From positions 868,001 to 932,000 of the forward strand of contig CBDCXF010000002.1 of NCBI GenBank assembly GCA_965223755.1: a stretch of DNA of 64,000 nt, read 5' to 3'. This document shows positions 53,598 through 62,138 of the stretch, piece by piece. Origin of the DNA: CBDCXF01 sp965223755 (GTDB taxonomy: Bacteria; Acidobacteriota; Thermoanaerobaculia; Multivoradales; JAHEKO01). The notes under the pieces are model-generated. The model did no database searches and was not told the DNA's origin. It saw only the letters and a list, made by a program, of their open reading frames with translations. Each line of letters starts with the position of its first letter. Within the stretch, counting starts at the first letter, position 1. Both the position numbers and the translations under genes were made by a program.

Positions 53598-54659
53598 ATG
53601 TCCAACCTCCTGATCTACGGCGCCTACGGCTATACCGGTGAGCTGATCTCGCGCCGCTCTGTCGATCAGGGTCTGAGGCCGGTTCTTGCCGGTCGCAAGG
53701 AGAGTCCTTTGCGCCAACTCGCGGAGGAACTCGATCTCGAATACCGAACCTTCTCGCTCGATACGCCGCACAAAATCGACGTTGCGCTGGCCGATGTCGC
53801 CGCAGTGCTGCACTGCGCCGGGCCTTTCCTGTACACCGCTGGGCAAATGGCCGATGCTTGTCTGCGAACGCAAACACACTATCTCGACATCACCGGAGAG
53901 ATCGATATTTTCGAGGGACTCGCGGCGCGGGATGCCGAAGCTCGCACTGCAGGCGTCGTGATGATGCCGGGAGTGGGATTCGATGTCGTACCCACCGACT
54001 GCCTCGCCTCCTACCTCAAAGAACAACTGCCTTCGGCCAGGTCTTTGGAGTTGGCCTTTTCGTCCTATGGAGGTGTCTCCCGTGGCACCGCCAAGACCTC
54101 CATCGAACGGCTTGGAACCGGCGGTGCGGTGCGCCGGCGTGGACAGATCGTTGCCGTGCCAGCAGCGTGGAAGACTGCGACGATTCCCTTTCGAGGAGGC
54201 GAACGCGAAGCGGTGACCATTCCTTGGGGTGACGTCGCCACCGCTTTCCACACCACCGGCATCGAAAACATCACCGTCTACGCCACGGTGCCGCGGCAAA
54301 TGCACAAGGCGATGCTGTGGTCACGCCGCCTGCCGTGGCTGTTCCGTTCTCGCTGGCTGCGGGGGCGTTTAAAAAGCAAGATCGATCAGCGACCGCCAGG
54401 ACCTAACGCCGAGGCTCGCGCCACCCACACCGTCGAGCTGTGGGGTGGGGTTACCGACGGAGAGCGCAGTGTCGAGGCCCAGATGACCACTCCGGAGGGC
54501 TACCGGCTGACCTCCGAGACCGCCGTCGAAGCCGCTAGAAGAGTGGCTGACGGCCAAGTGTCCTCGGGATTTCAAACCCCAGCCGGAGCCTTCGGCGCCG
54601 ACTTCGTGCTTCAGTTCAAGGGTGTTCAACGCCACGACGTAACTCACACCGAGCGCTGA
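53598..54659 (+). CDS. Saccharopine-dehydrogenase-like oxidoreductase (trans-enoyl-reductase type)
   Basis: 353 residues. The Rossmann N-terminus LLIYGAYGYTGELISRR is typical of the saccharopine dehydrogenase NADP-binding fold, as are VLHCAGPF near 72 and HYLDITGEIDIFE near 95. Proteins of this design include mycobacterial trans-acting enoyl reductases and many uncharacterised membrane-associated relatives. True lysine-pathway saccharopine dehydrogenase is unlikely. The substrate is unknown. It precedes the AtoE-type transporter by 13 bases and may share its transcript. Confidence 0.88.
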   Translation: MSNLLIYGAYGYTGELISRRSVDQGLRPVLAGRKESPLRQLAEELDLEYRTFSLDTPHKIDVALADVAAVLHCAGPFLYTAGQMADACLRTQTHYLDITGEIDIFEGLAARDAEARTAGVVMMPGVGFDVVPTDCLASYLKEQLPSARSLELAFSSYGGVSRGTAKTSIERLGTGGAVRRRGQIVAVPAAWKTATIPFRGGEREAVTIPWGDVATAFHTTGIENITVYATVPRQMHKAMLWSRRLPWLFRSRWLRGRLKSKIDQRPPGPNAEARATHTVELWGGVTDGERSVEAQMTTPEGYRLTSETAVEAARRVADGQVSSGFQTPAGAFGADFVLQFKGVQRHDVTHTER

Positions 54660-54672
54660 GCCATTGCCGACC

Positions 54673-56079
54673 ATGCGTTCTGGCCTACAAACTCTCGGTA
54701 CTTTCCTCAACGACTGCGTTCGCCGCTGGCTTCCCGACTCATTTGTTTTCGCTCTCGGCCTGACCTTGTTGGTCGGCCTGGCCTCACTAATCTGGACGAC
54801 GGCATCGCCATTCGAGACCCTGCGAGCCTGGTACGACGGCTTCTGGACTTTGCTCGAATTCGGCATGCAAATGGTGTTGATCTTGGCCACCGGCTACGCA
54901 ATTGCCCTGTCGCCGGCGGGCAAACGGTTGGTCGACGCAGTCGCTCAGCGCGCCAATACTCCAACCAAGGTCTACGCCACAGTGGTGGTTGTGGGGGGGC
55001 TGCTTTCGCTTGTGAGTTGGGGTTGGGTAGTGCTGACCGCCGTGCTCGGACGCGAGCTGGCCGAACGCGTGCGCGGCGTCGACTACGCCTTCCTCACCGC
55101 TTGCGTCTATGTTTCGGGCCAGCCCTGGGTAGGGGGCCTGTCGAGCTCGATTCCGCTCCTGCTCGCCACCGAAAACAACTTCATGGTCGAGCAAGGGTTG
55201 ATGGCATCGACCATTCCGATTCAGACCACGCTGGGGAGCTGGATGAACTTCGCCTTCTTGCTGATGTTCTTCCTCGTCGTGCCAGCTTTGATGGTGGCGC
55301 TGCAGCCACGAACTTCGCAGGCGCTGGGTCTGAGCGCTTGGACTCATTCCGGCGATGCCGTCTCTGCAAGCGGCCAGTCGGTCGCTGAAGAGGCAGCCGC
55401 AGAACGCCGACCCTCGTTCTCCGACCGACTCAATCATGCTTGGTGGTTGTCGCTCGCGGTGTTCGCGATCGGCGCCCTATATATCGCGTTCCACTTCGCG
55501 ACCCACGGTTTCGACCTCAACCTCAACTTGATGGTGTTCGTCTTCGTCATGGTCGGCCTTCTCGCCCACTGGACACCGATGCGTTACGTGGTGGCGATGA
55601 AACGAGCTTGCTCCAATATCTCGGGCATCGTGCTGCAGTATCCGTTCTACGCCGGAATCATGGGGATGATGATCTTTACCGGACTCGGATCGCAGATCGC
55701 CGGCTGGCTGGCACGAGTCTCGGGCCTCGGCAGTTTGCCGTTTCTCGCTCAAGTGGCCGGCGCCTCCGTCAATTTCGCCATCCCTTCAGCGGGCGGCGAG
55801 TGGGCGGTAATCGGACCCTCGTTTGTCGACTCGGTGGCGCGTCTCACGACCTCGATGCCGCAGGAACAGGTGCACGAACACCTGGCCCGAGTCGCTCTGG
55901 CTGCCGCCTATGGAGAGACCTCCACCAACCTCATCCAACCCTTCTTTTTCTTGGTGATTTTGCCGATTATGGGGGCAGGGGTGCGCATCCAGGCTCGCGA
56001 TGTCATCGGCCATTTGGTCCTCCCCTTTGCGGCGATCTTTGTCTTGACGTCTATTATTGTCACTTGGGTCCCCATGTAG
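54673..56079 (+). CDS. AtoE-type short-chain fatty acid transporter
   Basis: 468 residues from the ATG at 54673; a TTG at 54664 is possible. About ten to twelve membrane spans are present. Family segments include the LPDSFVFALGLTLLVGL start, SWGWVVLTAVLGRELA near 112, and FAIPSAGGEWAVIGPSF near 370, as in AtoE/TIGR00366 transporters for short-chain fatty acids. It may supply substrate for fatty acid or acetate use, though no atoAD genes lie here. The stop is duplicated by a 14-bp tandem repeat. Confidence 0.9.
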   Translation: MRSGLQTLGTFLNDCVRRWLPDSFVFALGLTLLVGLASLIWTTASPFETLRAWYDGFWTLLEFGMQMVLILATGYAIALSPAGKRLVDAVAQRANTPTKVYATVVVVGGLLSLVSWGWVVLTAVLGRELAERVRGVDYAFLTACVYVSGQPWVGGLSSSIPLLLATENNFMVEQGLMASTIPIQTTLGSWMNFAFLLMFFLVVPALMVALQPRTSQALGLSAWTHSGDAVSASGQSVAEEAAAERRPSFSDRLNHAWWLSLAVFAIGALYIAFHFATHGFDLNLNLMVFVFVMVGLLAHWTPMRYVVAMKRACSNISGIVLQYPFYAGIMGMMIFTGLGSQIAGWLARVSGLGSLPFLAQVAGASVNFAIPSAGGEWAVIGPSFVDSVARLTTSMPQEQVHEHLARVALAAAYGETSTNLIQPFFFLVILPIMGAGVRIQARDVIGHLVLPFAAIFVLTSIIVTWVPM

Positions 56080-56101
56080 AGGTACCTATGTAGAAGGTGC
56101 C
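56074..56101 (+). repeat. Two 14-bp tandem units spanning the transporter stop codon
   Basis: ATGTAGAGGTACCT (56074-56087) and ATGTAGAAGGTGCC (56088-56101) are imperfect copies. Each contains ATGTAG, so the last codon and stop of the transporter gene are repeated just downstream. Confidence 0.7.
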
Positions 56102-56156
56102 GATGCAATCTGCGCAACCCGTTTTCTGAAACCCAAACACCGAGGCAGACCACACC

Positions 56157-57815
56157 ATGCGACGACAACTCTCTCTGTTTCTTGTTCCTCTACTGGCGGC
56201 CGCCTGCGCCCAAACCACCGACGAAGCCACCGAGGAGGCGGACACGGCATCCGACGTCTCCAGCTTGATCGCCGAGTTCGCGCCCACCGACCTCACCGCC
56301 GATGCCGCAGCCTTGCCCGAAAGCGAACGCGCTGCGCTAATCGAGATTCTCAAAGCTTCCGAATTGATGGATGAAATCTTTTTGCGTCAGGCGGCCGGCG
56401 ACGAGCCCGCCCTGCAGCTGGAAGCCCGTGAAGCCGGAGGTGATGTAGCCGAGTACTACCGCATCAACTTCGGGCCCTGGGACCGGCTTGCCGAGCACGC
56501 GCCCTTCTTTGGAGACCTGGAGCATCCTGAAGGCGCCGGGTATTACCCCGCCGACATGACCAAAGATGAGTTTGAAGCCTGGATCGAGGCGCACCCAGAA
56601 GACGCAGAGGCCTTCCGTTCTCTGACCACCGTGATCCGGCGCGAGGGAGACGCGCTCAAGGCCATCCCCTACTCACAGCACTACGCCGAGTGGCTTGAAC
56701 CCGCCGCCGCTCACCTCAAGGCCGCGGCTGAACTCACCGCGAACGAGAGCCTGGCGCGATTCTTGAGCAGCCGCGCTGACGCCTTCCTGAGCGACGACTA
56801 TTACCAGAGCGATATCGACTGGATGGATCTCGACGCCCCGGTTGAAGTCACCATCGGTCCCTACGAGGTCTATGAAGATGGCCTGTTTGGGTACAAAGCG
56901 GCATTCGTTTCCTTCGTGACACTCGACATTCCCGAAGAATCCGCTGCTTTGGCGCGCTACAAAGATCGCCTGCCCTGGCTCGAGCGCAACCTGCCGATTG
57001 AGGACGAACACAAGAACTTCGATCGCGGTACCGAAAGCCCGATCCGGGTTGTTGACGAGGTTTTCGTCGGCGGGGATTCCAAAGCGGGCATTCAGACTCT
57101 TGCCTTCAACCTTCCCAATGACGAGCGCGTACGAGAAGCCAAGGGATCCAAGAAGGTGATGCTGCGCAATGTCTTGCAAGCCAAATTCGAAAAGACCCTC
57201 ACCCCCATCGCTCAGCGGGTGCTGGTGCCCGAGGACTTCGCCAACGTTCAATTCAGCGCCTTCTTCAACCAAACCTTGCACCACGAGCTGGCCCACGGCT
57301 TAGGCCCCGGGGTGATTGAAAAGGATGGCGAAGAAGTCGAGGTACGTATGCTCCTTCAGGACCTCTACTCAACCCTTGAGGAGGCCAAAGCCGACGTCAT
57401 GGGGGTTTACAACATCCTGGCCCTGATTGAAGAGGGGGAGATTGACGCCAGTGAGCGTCCCTATGTCGAGCCGACCTACGTCGCCGGACTGTTCCGCTCC
57501 GCTCGCTTCGGCCTGCACGAGGCCCACGGCCGGGGCACCGTCGCTCAGTTCAACTACTTGCTCGAGAAAGGCGCTTTGGTCATCGACGACGAAGGGCGTT
57601 TTGGCACCGTCGCTGATCTCTTTCCGGGAGCCATCAGCGACCTGTTGCACGAGATGCTGATGCTGCAGGCCCTCGGCGACTATGACGCCACCGCCGCCTT
57701 CCTCGATAAATATGGAGTCGCCACGCCGGAGTTGGAGTCCGCGATTGATCGCCTCGACGACCTGCCGACCGACATCGTGCCTCGTTATCCGACGGCTGAC
57801 GAGTTGCTGAGCTAA
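56157..57815 (+). CDS. Lipoprotein zinc peptidase of the DPP III (M49) type
   Basis: 552 residues. A short leader ends in lipobox LLAAACAQ with the cysteine at about residue 17, so the protein is likely membrane-anchored. The zinc motif is HELAH (H376, E377, H380) and the second ligand region EEAKAD at 408-413, resembling the DPP III family. Unlike classical M49 enzymes, where the motif carries an extra residue (HEXXGH), this one has plain HEXXH. Such proteins release dipeptides or hydrolyse related substrates. It lies 77 bases after the transporter and eight before the NTF2-like gene. Confidence 0.85.
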   Translation: MRRQLSLFLVPLLAAACAQTTDEATEEADTASDVSSLIAEFAPTDLTADAAALPESERAALIEILKASELMDEIFLRQAAGDEPALQLEAREAGGDVAEYYRINFGPWDRLAEHAPFFGDLEHPEGAGYYPADMTKDEFEAWIEAHPEDAEAFRSLTTVIRREGDALKAIPYSQHYAEWLEPAAAHLKAAAELTANESLARFLSSRADAFLSDDYYQSDIDWMDLDAPVEVTIGPYEVYEDGLFGYKAAFVSFVTLDIPEESAALARYKDRLPWLERNLPIEDEHKNFDRGTESPIRVVDEVFVGGDSKAGIQTLAFNLPNDERVREAKGSKKVMLRNVLQAKFEKTLTPIAQRVLVPEDFANVQFSAFFNQTLHHELAHGLGPGVIEKDGEEVEVRMLLQDLYSTLEEAKADVMGVYNILALIEEGEIDASERPYVEPTYVAGLFRSARFGLHEAHGRGTVAQFNYLLEKGALVIDDEGRFGTVADLFPGAISDLLHEMLMLQALGDYDATAAFLDKYGVATPELESAIDRLDDLPTDIVPRYPTADELLS

Positions 57816-57822
57816 GCGCTCT

Positions 57823-58164
57823 ATGACGCTGCGCGAACTCGCGCTTGCCTTCGTGCGTCGGTTTGCGCGTGGCGATCTGGCAGCGCTTGGAGAACTGCTC
57901 GCGGACGACTTCCGGTTTCGCGGCCCACTGCTGCAATGTGCGACGCGCTCAATGTATCTCAATACACTAGCTTCGGACCCATGGTCTCCCAGGCCCTTCA
58001 GCTTGCGGCACATTGTCGAAGACGACGGAGCCGTAGCGATCTTCTACAGGCTTGGCGGACCTGAACCAGTTGAAGTCGCGCAATGGTTCGAAGGTCGAGA
58101 GGGCCGTCTTACCGCGACCCGAGTGGTGTTCGCACCTTCCACCGAAAGCGAAAACGAGGGCTAG
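57823..58164 (+). CDS. NTF2/SnoaL-like small protein
   Basis: 113 residues. The pattern MTLRELALAFVRRFARGDLAALGELLADDFRFRGPL is a helix-helix-strand cone typical of the NTF2-like superfamily, which includes ketosteroid isomerase and many ligand-binding proteins. No catalytic residues are specific enough to name a reaction. Its stop lies within a CTAG that also ends the PPK2 relic on the opposite strand, and homology to the repeat begins right after, so the gene's own 3' end may have been trimmed by the rearrangement. Confidence 0.8.
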   Translation: MTLRELALAFVRRFARGDLAALGELLADDFRFRGPLLQCATRSMYLNTLASDPWSPRPFSLRHIVEDDGAVAIFYRLGGPEPVEVAQWFEGREGRLTATRVVFAPSTESENEG

Positions 58165-58438
58165 GCAAGGCGTCGTCGATAGGCCTCGACTTCTTCGTTC
58201 GTCAACGCATCTCCTTCGGGAAAAGCGAGATGCAGCGACTCCAGCGTTCGCACGATCGTCTCAGCGACCACCATGCGCATGTAGGGTTTGGAATCGGCGG
58301 GAATCGCGTACCAAGGAGCCCAGGAACAGGAGGTCGCGGCGATAGCTTCTTCAAAGGCTTGCATATAGTCCTGCCAATGATCGCGCTCATCAAGATCGCC
58401 CGGTGAGAACTTCCAGCGTTTTTCCGGCTCGTCCCGGC
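58161..58438 (-). pseudogene. Displaced copy of the PPK2 3' end (C-terminal fragment)
   Basis: About 90 codons, without internal stops, almost identical to the C-terminal third of the PPK2 gene at 60094-60987. Homology covers 58165-58438 against 60125-60398, a constant offset of 1960 bases. It reads PEKRWKFSPGDLDERDHWQD, the AWAPWYAIPADSKPYM-like segment and ends at RRRLA plus TAG, while the intact gene carries nine more residues. There is no kinase Walker motif, so it cannot work as an enzyme. Confidence 0.9.
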
Positions 58439-58498
58439 TTCAACGTGGGGCACCCCTAAATGTGACTGCCGAACTAAGCTGTGCTTTGCAGATCGGAT

Positions 58499-59149
58499 TC
58501 AGCACTGCTCCAAACACAGTTGGATACCATCGCCTAGGTCGAAAACGTCGCAGCAACACGTTGTGCCAACCCACTCCCCTTCGCACAGCGGAGGCCAGTC
58601 AGGCTCCAATATTTCCATGCACTCCGTAACCCTCCTTTTCGGGCCGGTGTGCACCACGATCAAGCTGGATCGATCAATCGTCGTAGGGTAAACCTGGGTG
58701 TATCCCCAATACTTCAAGATTTCGTAGTAGTCGCAGTTTCTGTATCTTTGGTTCCCCGTTCCAGCGCAGTTATTTTTTTCCTTACAAGTTATTGTTCGAC
58801 CTTTGTAGTGCGGCGCAGAATAGACAGCGCCCCAACCCCGGCCTGGGACTGGACAAGGTTGGCTGATTAGCCCTTGTGTGCACCAGTCTTCTGGTTCATC
58901 TAGTACTTGGTAGTCGCTTCCGGTCGCAGTGGTATTGACCTGAAACTTGCCCCAGGATTGCTGGCTACCTTCCCAAACGGCGTAGCCTTCAACGGTAAAC
59001 TTGAGTGAGTAATCCCACTTCGTTTCCAGGTAAGGATATAGGGTAACTGGCACGTAGTTACCCGCCTGAGTTCCTGTCGCGCAAAGCAACAACGCCGCCA
59101 CGACGAACCAGACCCTAGTTCTTCCATCGAACGCCCGCCACGATGTCAT
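58499..59149 (-). CDS. Secreted cysteine-rich protein of unknown function
   Basis: 216 residues from the ATG at 59149, which overlaps the upstream gene's stop by one base (TAATG), so the two are probably translated together. The ATG at 59197 lies in the other gene and is less likely. The leader (core VWFVVAALLLCATGTQAG) is a signal peptide cut near TQA. The mature protein carries 12 cysteines, including a CCC run near the C-terminus (VGTTCCCDVFD), suggesting disulfide-rich export. Many tyrosines and tryptophans occur. No family is recognised. The DNA is visibly AT-richer than the surroundings. Confidence 0.7.
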   Translation of the reverse strand: MTSWRAFDGRTRVWFVVAALLLCATGTQAGNYVPVTLYPYLETKWDYSLKFTVEGYAVWEGSQQSWGKFQVNTTATGSDYQVLDEPEDWCTQGLISQPCPVPGRGWGAVYSAPHYKGRTITCKEKNNCAGTGNQRYRNCDYYEILKYWGYTQVYPTTIDRSSLIVVHTGPKRRVTECMEILEPDWPPLCEGEWVGTTCCCDVFDLGDGIQLCLEQC

Positions 59150-59952
59150 TATCGGAGCTCCGTTTCCATCATGATGCCCAACGATTGCTTGACCCATTCA
59201 TAGAGGAACTTCCGTAGTGACACCCAGTCATTTGGAGTCAAAGTAGCTTCGAATTCGTTCACCAGCGCTATTCCTGCCAGTTTGTCTACCTCTGCTGTAT
59301 GTACACGCGCGAATTCCGCGGCCTCGCTTTCACTAATCTTGAGCATGGAAGCGATCGCCTGTAGATTGCCTTTTCTCGCTGCCTGAGCTGCTCGTTCGAA
59401 TAGGTCGTCCACTTTTTTCCCTGGGTTTTCCAGCGACATAGTCCGGTAAAGTTCCGCGAAGCCGTTAAGGATATGCATATTTTCGGCTGCCTCCCTTTTC
59501 AGCTTTTTTTGATACTCATCGCAGCCGGCCAACACCAGGTTTACTCCATTCTTAGTAACTCCCGAGTCGGACAGCGCCGCCTGTATCGCGTCGCGGTACT
59601 CTGGTGAATCTGCGCCCTCAATTATTGCCGAAAGAAAGTACAGCGCCTTCCATGCCTGAACAAGCTCTGGGTTGCGAGCAGGATCGACAAACCGAACAAC
59701 CTTTCGGCGTGACAGATCCACTTCTGGCGCACGCCCATCGGCCAAAGCAACCTGATAACGATGCAAATGTGCGTCTGGGTCCTCCAGGCTTCTCTTCAGC
59801 TCAGAAGGATGTAATGCGTCCGTCGTCGTCTTCCACGCGCCTATGTTGTCCGCACTCTTGCCGCCAGACGCCGCGCCATCCTGCATCTGAGCACCCACCA
59901 GTAACGCAGCTCCCAGAATCAGCGCTAATCCAATAATGCCCACTTGTTTCAA
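59149..59952 (-). CDS. Exported or membrane-anchored helical protein of unknown function
   Basis: About 267 residues from a TTG at 59952 that has a GGAGGTGA ribosome site seven bases upstream; an ATG at 59988 would place that perfect site inside the gene. The N-terminus KQVGIIGLALILGAALLVGA is a signal or anchor. The rest is alpha-helical and charged, with helices such as LYRTMSLENPGKKVDDLFERA near 175 and one cysteine (LAGCDEYQ). No domain is recognised. It is coupled by a TAATG junction to the cysteine-rich gene. Confidence 0.7.
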   Translation of the reverse strand: MKQVGIIGLALILGAALLVGAQMQDGAASGGKSADNIGAWKTTTDALHPSELKRSLEDPDAHLHRYQVALADGRAPEVDLSRRKVVRFVDPARNPELVQAWKALYFLSAIIEGADSPEYRDAIQAALSDSGVTKNGVNLVLAGCDEYQKKLKREAAENMHILNGFAELYRTMSLENPGKKVDDLFERAAQAARKGNLQAIASMLKISESEAAEFARVHTAEVDKLAGIALVNEFEATLTPNDWVSLRKFLYEWVKQSLGIMMETELR

Positions 59953-60093
59953 TTTACGTTCACCTCCTGCCAAGCGACCTCGGCACAAAAATAAATGGAC
60001 TTTAATATTCTACTGGTCGCTATCAAGTTGTGCAATGACTGAGGTTAGCTAGACCGTAAGGATGAATCCCAAGAACGGCCTCGGAACTGTTGT

Positions 60094-60987
60094 CTAACCC
60101 GATTTGTAATGCAAATCGATCTTTGCAAGGCGTCGTCGATAGGCCTCGACTTGGTCACCCGTCAACGCATCTCCTTCGGGAAAAGCGAGAGGCAGCGACT
60201 CCAGCGTTCGCACGATCGTCTCAGCGACCACCATGCGCATGTAGGGCTTGGAATCGGCGGGAATCGCGTACCAAGGAGCCCAGGAACGGGAGGTCGCGGC
60301 GATGGCTTCTTCAAAGGCTTGCATATAGTCCTGCCAATGATCGCGCTCATCAAGATCGCCCGGTGAAAACTTCCAGCGCTTTTCGGGTTCGTCTAGGCGT
60401 GAGAGTAGCCGGCGCGCTTGTTCGTCGCGAGAGACATTTAACCAAAACTTTAAAATAACCGTTCCCGATCGGGCGAGGTGCAACTCGTGGTCGCGAATGG
60501 ACTCGAATCGCTGCTCCCATATGGTCTTCGGATCGACGGCGAAGGGAAGCTTTTGGTACTCCAGGATGCCCGGGTGGACTCGCACCACCAAGACTTCCTC
60601 GTAGTAACTGCGGTTGAAGATGCCGATGCGTCCGCGTTCGGGAAGGCGCTTGGCGGTGCGCCAGAGGAAGTCGTGGTCGAGTTCTTCGGCCGAGGGTTTT
60701 TTGAATGACGACACCTGGCAGCCGGCGGGGTCGACGCCGCTCATCACCGCCCGGATGGTGCCGTCCTTGCCAGCCGCGTCCATGGCCTGAAAGACCAGCA
60801 AGACCGAGTACTTGTCTTGAGCGTAGAGGCGACGCTGCAGGTGGTGTAATCGCTGGGTCAGTCTTTCTTGCCGTTTGCGACAGCCTTTCTTGCCCGGCGC
60901 GCCCGGTGGTGGGGTTGTCGCCGCATCGGCAGCGGCAAAACGGCCGCCAAAGGGAACCAAGAATGGAGACTCGACCGCTTCAAACAT
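60094..60987 (-). CDS. ppk2: Polyphosphate kinase 2, class III type
   Basis: 297 residues from the ATG at 60987; an ATG at 61104 would add 39 serine-rich residues overlapping the CusF-like gene. Walker A-type AMDAAGKDGTIRAVMSGV near residue 68, the SSFKKPSAEELDHDFLWR region near 90, IGIFNRSYYEEVLVVRVHP near 121 and the DRDEQ-like SRDEQARRL near 192 match PPK2 enzymes that use polyphosphate to phosphorylate AMP and ADP. Class III assignment rests on the SAEELDHDFLWR pattern. The 3' end is repeated at 58161-58438 with an islet between. Confidence 0.92.
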   Translation of the reverse strand: MFEAVESPFLVPFGGRFAAADAATTPPPGAPGKKGCRKRQERLTQRLHHLQRRLYAQDKYSVLLVFQAMDAAGKDGTIRAVMSGVDPAGCQVSSFKKPSAEELDHDFLWRTAKRLPERGRIGIFNRSYYEEVLVVRVHPGILEYQKLPFAVDPKTIWEQRFESIRDHELHLARSGTVILKFWLNVSRDEQARRLLSRLDEPEKRWKFSPGDLDERDHWQDYMQAFEEAIAATSRSWAPWYAIPADSKPYMRMVVAETIVRTLESLPLAFPEGDALTGDQVEAYRRRLAKIDLHYKSG

Positions 60988-60994
60988 AGGAAAT

Positions 60995-61393
60995 CTAGAA
61001 CTGGAGTTCGGTGTCGTCGGGAAGGACTTCGAGTTGGTCGATCCAAGCTGGTGTGTCCGCCTCGAAGTCGACATTGAGGCGAAACTCGATCTTGTCGCCG
61101 ACATTCACCGCCTCGACTTCAACCCCTGGACCCAGGGCGAAGTCCATAGTCATGGCTGACATCCCCACCGGCTCGCCGTCGAGATCGCGAAAGTCGGGTA
61201 CTTCTTCATGGCGCACCTGCACGCTGTCCTCGCCGATATGGCGAACCACGCCGCGCACCGAATAGGTGTGTAGCGAAGACTCTTCGATGGCCGCTTCGCC
61301 GGACACTGTGGGCTCCTTCTGGGAGCAACCCCAACCGACGAGGAGAAAAAAGATCCCCAATGCAGATGCGAACTTTTTTGTCGCTACGTTCAT
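60995..61393 (-). CDS. CusF-like copper-binding lipoprotein
   Basis: 132 residues. The lipobox LVGWGC puts the lipidated cysteine near residue 23. The mature part is a small beta-barrel with GVVRHIG near 49, HEEVPDF and GMSAMTMDFALG near 78, a layout seen in CusF-type periplasmic copper-binding proteins where a histidine and methionines bind Cu(I). It could take part in copper handling with the CsoR-controlled permease elsewhere in the window, though they are not linked. Its stop is eight bases upstream of the PPK2 start. Confidence 0.8.
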   Translation of the reverse strand: MNVATKKFASALGIFFLLVGWGCSQKEPTVSGEAAIEESSLHTYSVRGVVRHIGEDSVQVRHEEVPDFRDLDGEPVGMSAMTMDFALGPGVEVEAVNVGDKIEFRLNVDFEADTPAWIDQLEVLPDDTELQF

Positions 61394-61403
61394 AAAAAGC
61401 AGC

Positions 61404-62138
61404 CTATCTCATACCGGAACGACGGCTGCCGTTGAGAGTGTTCTGAATGGCACTCTTCGACTTCACTCGACGCAAGGCTTCCCGAATCGACAGCGGATTC
61501 AACCGCTGAGCATTGCTTTCGACGTAAGTGATCACCCACTGGGAGTCGGTCTTAGCGTACTCGCGCAGCGCCCAACCGATCGCCTTGCGCGCGAAAAAGT
61601 CGCTGTCATCTATGGACGGCTCGATCCACCGCTTCAACAAGTTCACATCGGTGTCTTGTTTGAATTTGAGCTGAGCCAAAATCGCCGACCGGCGCAGCCA
61701 CAGATCCGCATGCACCGACCATCGGTCGAGAGTCCTGGTCATCGCCTCGGGTTCGTGGCGCAGAAGATGGCCGACGCGGTGGGCCGCGAGGACGTCCACA
61801 TAGTCCCACCACGCTCCGTTTACGATCATCTCCTTGTAGAGCGGTAACAACGATAGATCCTGATAGCGCTTGAAGCGGGCATGATTGGCGAGATCGATCG
61901 CCGCGTAACGCTCCTCTCGATAGTTGGCGTTGCGCCACAGGTCTTCCATCGCTCGGATCCAGTCACCCCGTGCGACCGGCCAATGCTGTTTAACCGTTTC
62001 CCGCACCTGGCGCTTGCGAATGGGTGCGGCGACACCGAGATAAGACATCTCGGACTTCATGTAGGCCTGCATCTGCGGGGCCTTGTCCGGGTCGGCGGCT
62101 TGCTCCAGCCGCGCGCGGACCTCCTTAGCCAGGATCAT
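61404..62138 (-). CDS. AlkD-like DNA alkylation repair protein
   Basis: 244 residues built of HEAT-like helical repeats. Segments MKSEMSYLGVAAPIRKRQ near residue 27, WWDYVDVLAAHRVG near 110 and FFARKAIGWALREYAKTDSQW near 183 are the AlkD signature, with the aspartate in WWDYVDVLA in the position of the catalytic residue. AlkD excises N3- and N7-alkylpurines without base flipping. Its ATG at 62138 overlaps the stop of the alpha/beta-hydrolase gene (ATGA), so both are likely on one transcript. Confidence 0.93.
   Translation of the reverse strand: MILAKEVRARLEQAADPDKAPQMQAYMKSEMSYLGVAAPIRKRQVRETVKQHWPVARGDWIRAMEDLWRNANYREERYAAIDLANHARFKRYQDLSLLPLYKEMIVNGAWWDYVDVLAAHRVGHLLRHEPEAMTRTLDRWSVHADLWLRRSAILAQLKFKQDTDVNLLKRWIEPSIDDSDFFARKAIGWALREYAKTDSQWVITYVESNAQRLNPLSIREALRRVKSKSAIQNTLNGSRRSGMR

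Noticed and set aside
58161..58364. Short open frame read as an independent small gene
   Set aside because: It is almost identical to the C-terminus of ppk2 and lacks any kinase motif, so it is annotated as a displaced fragment.
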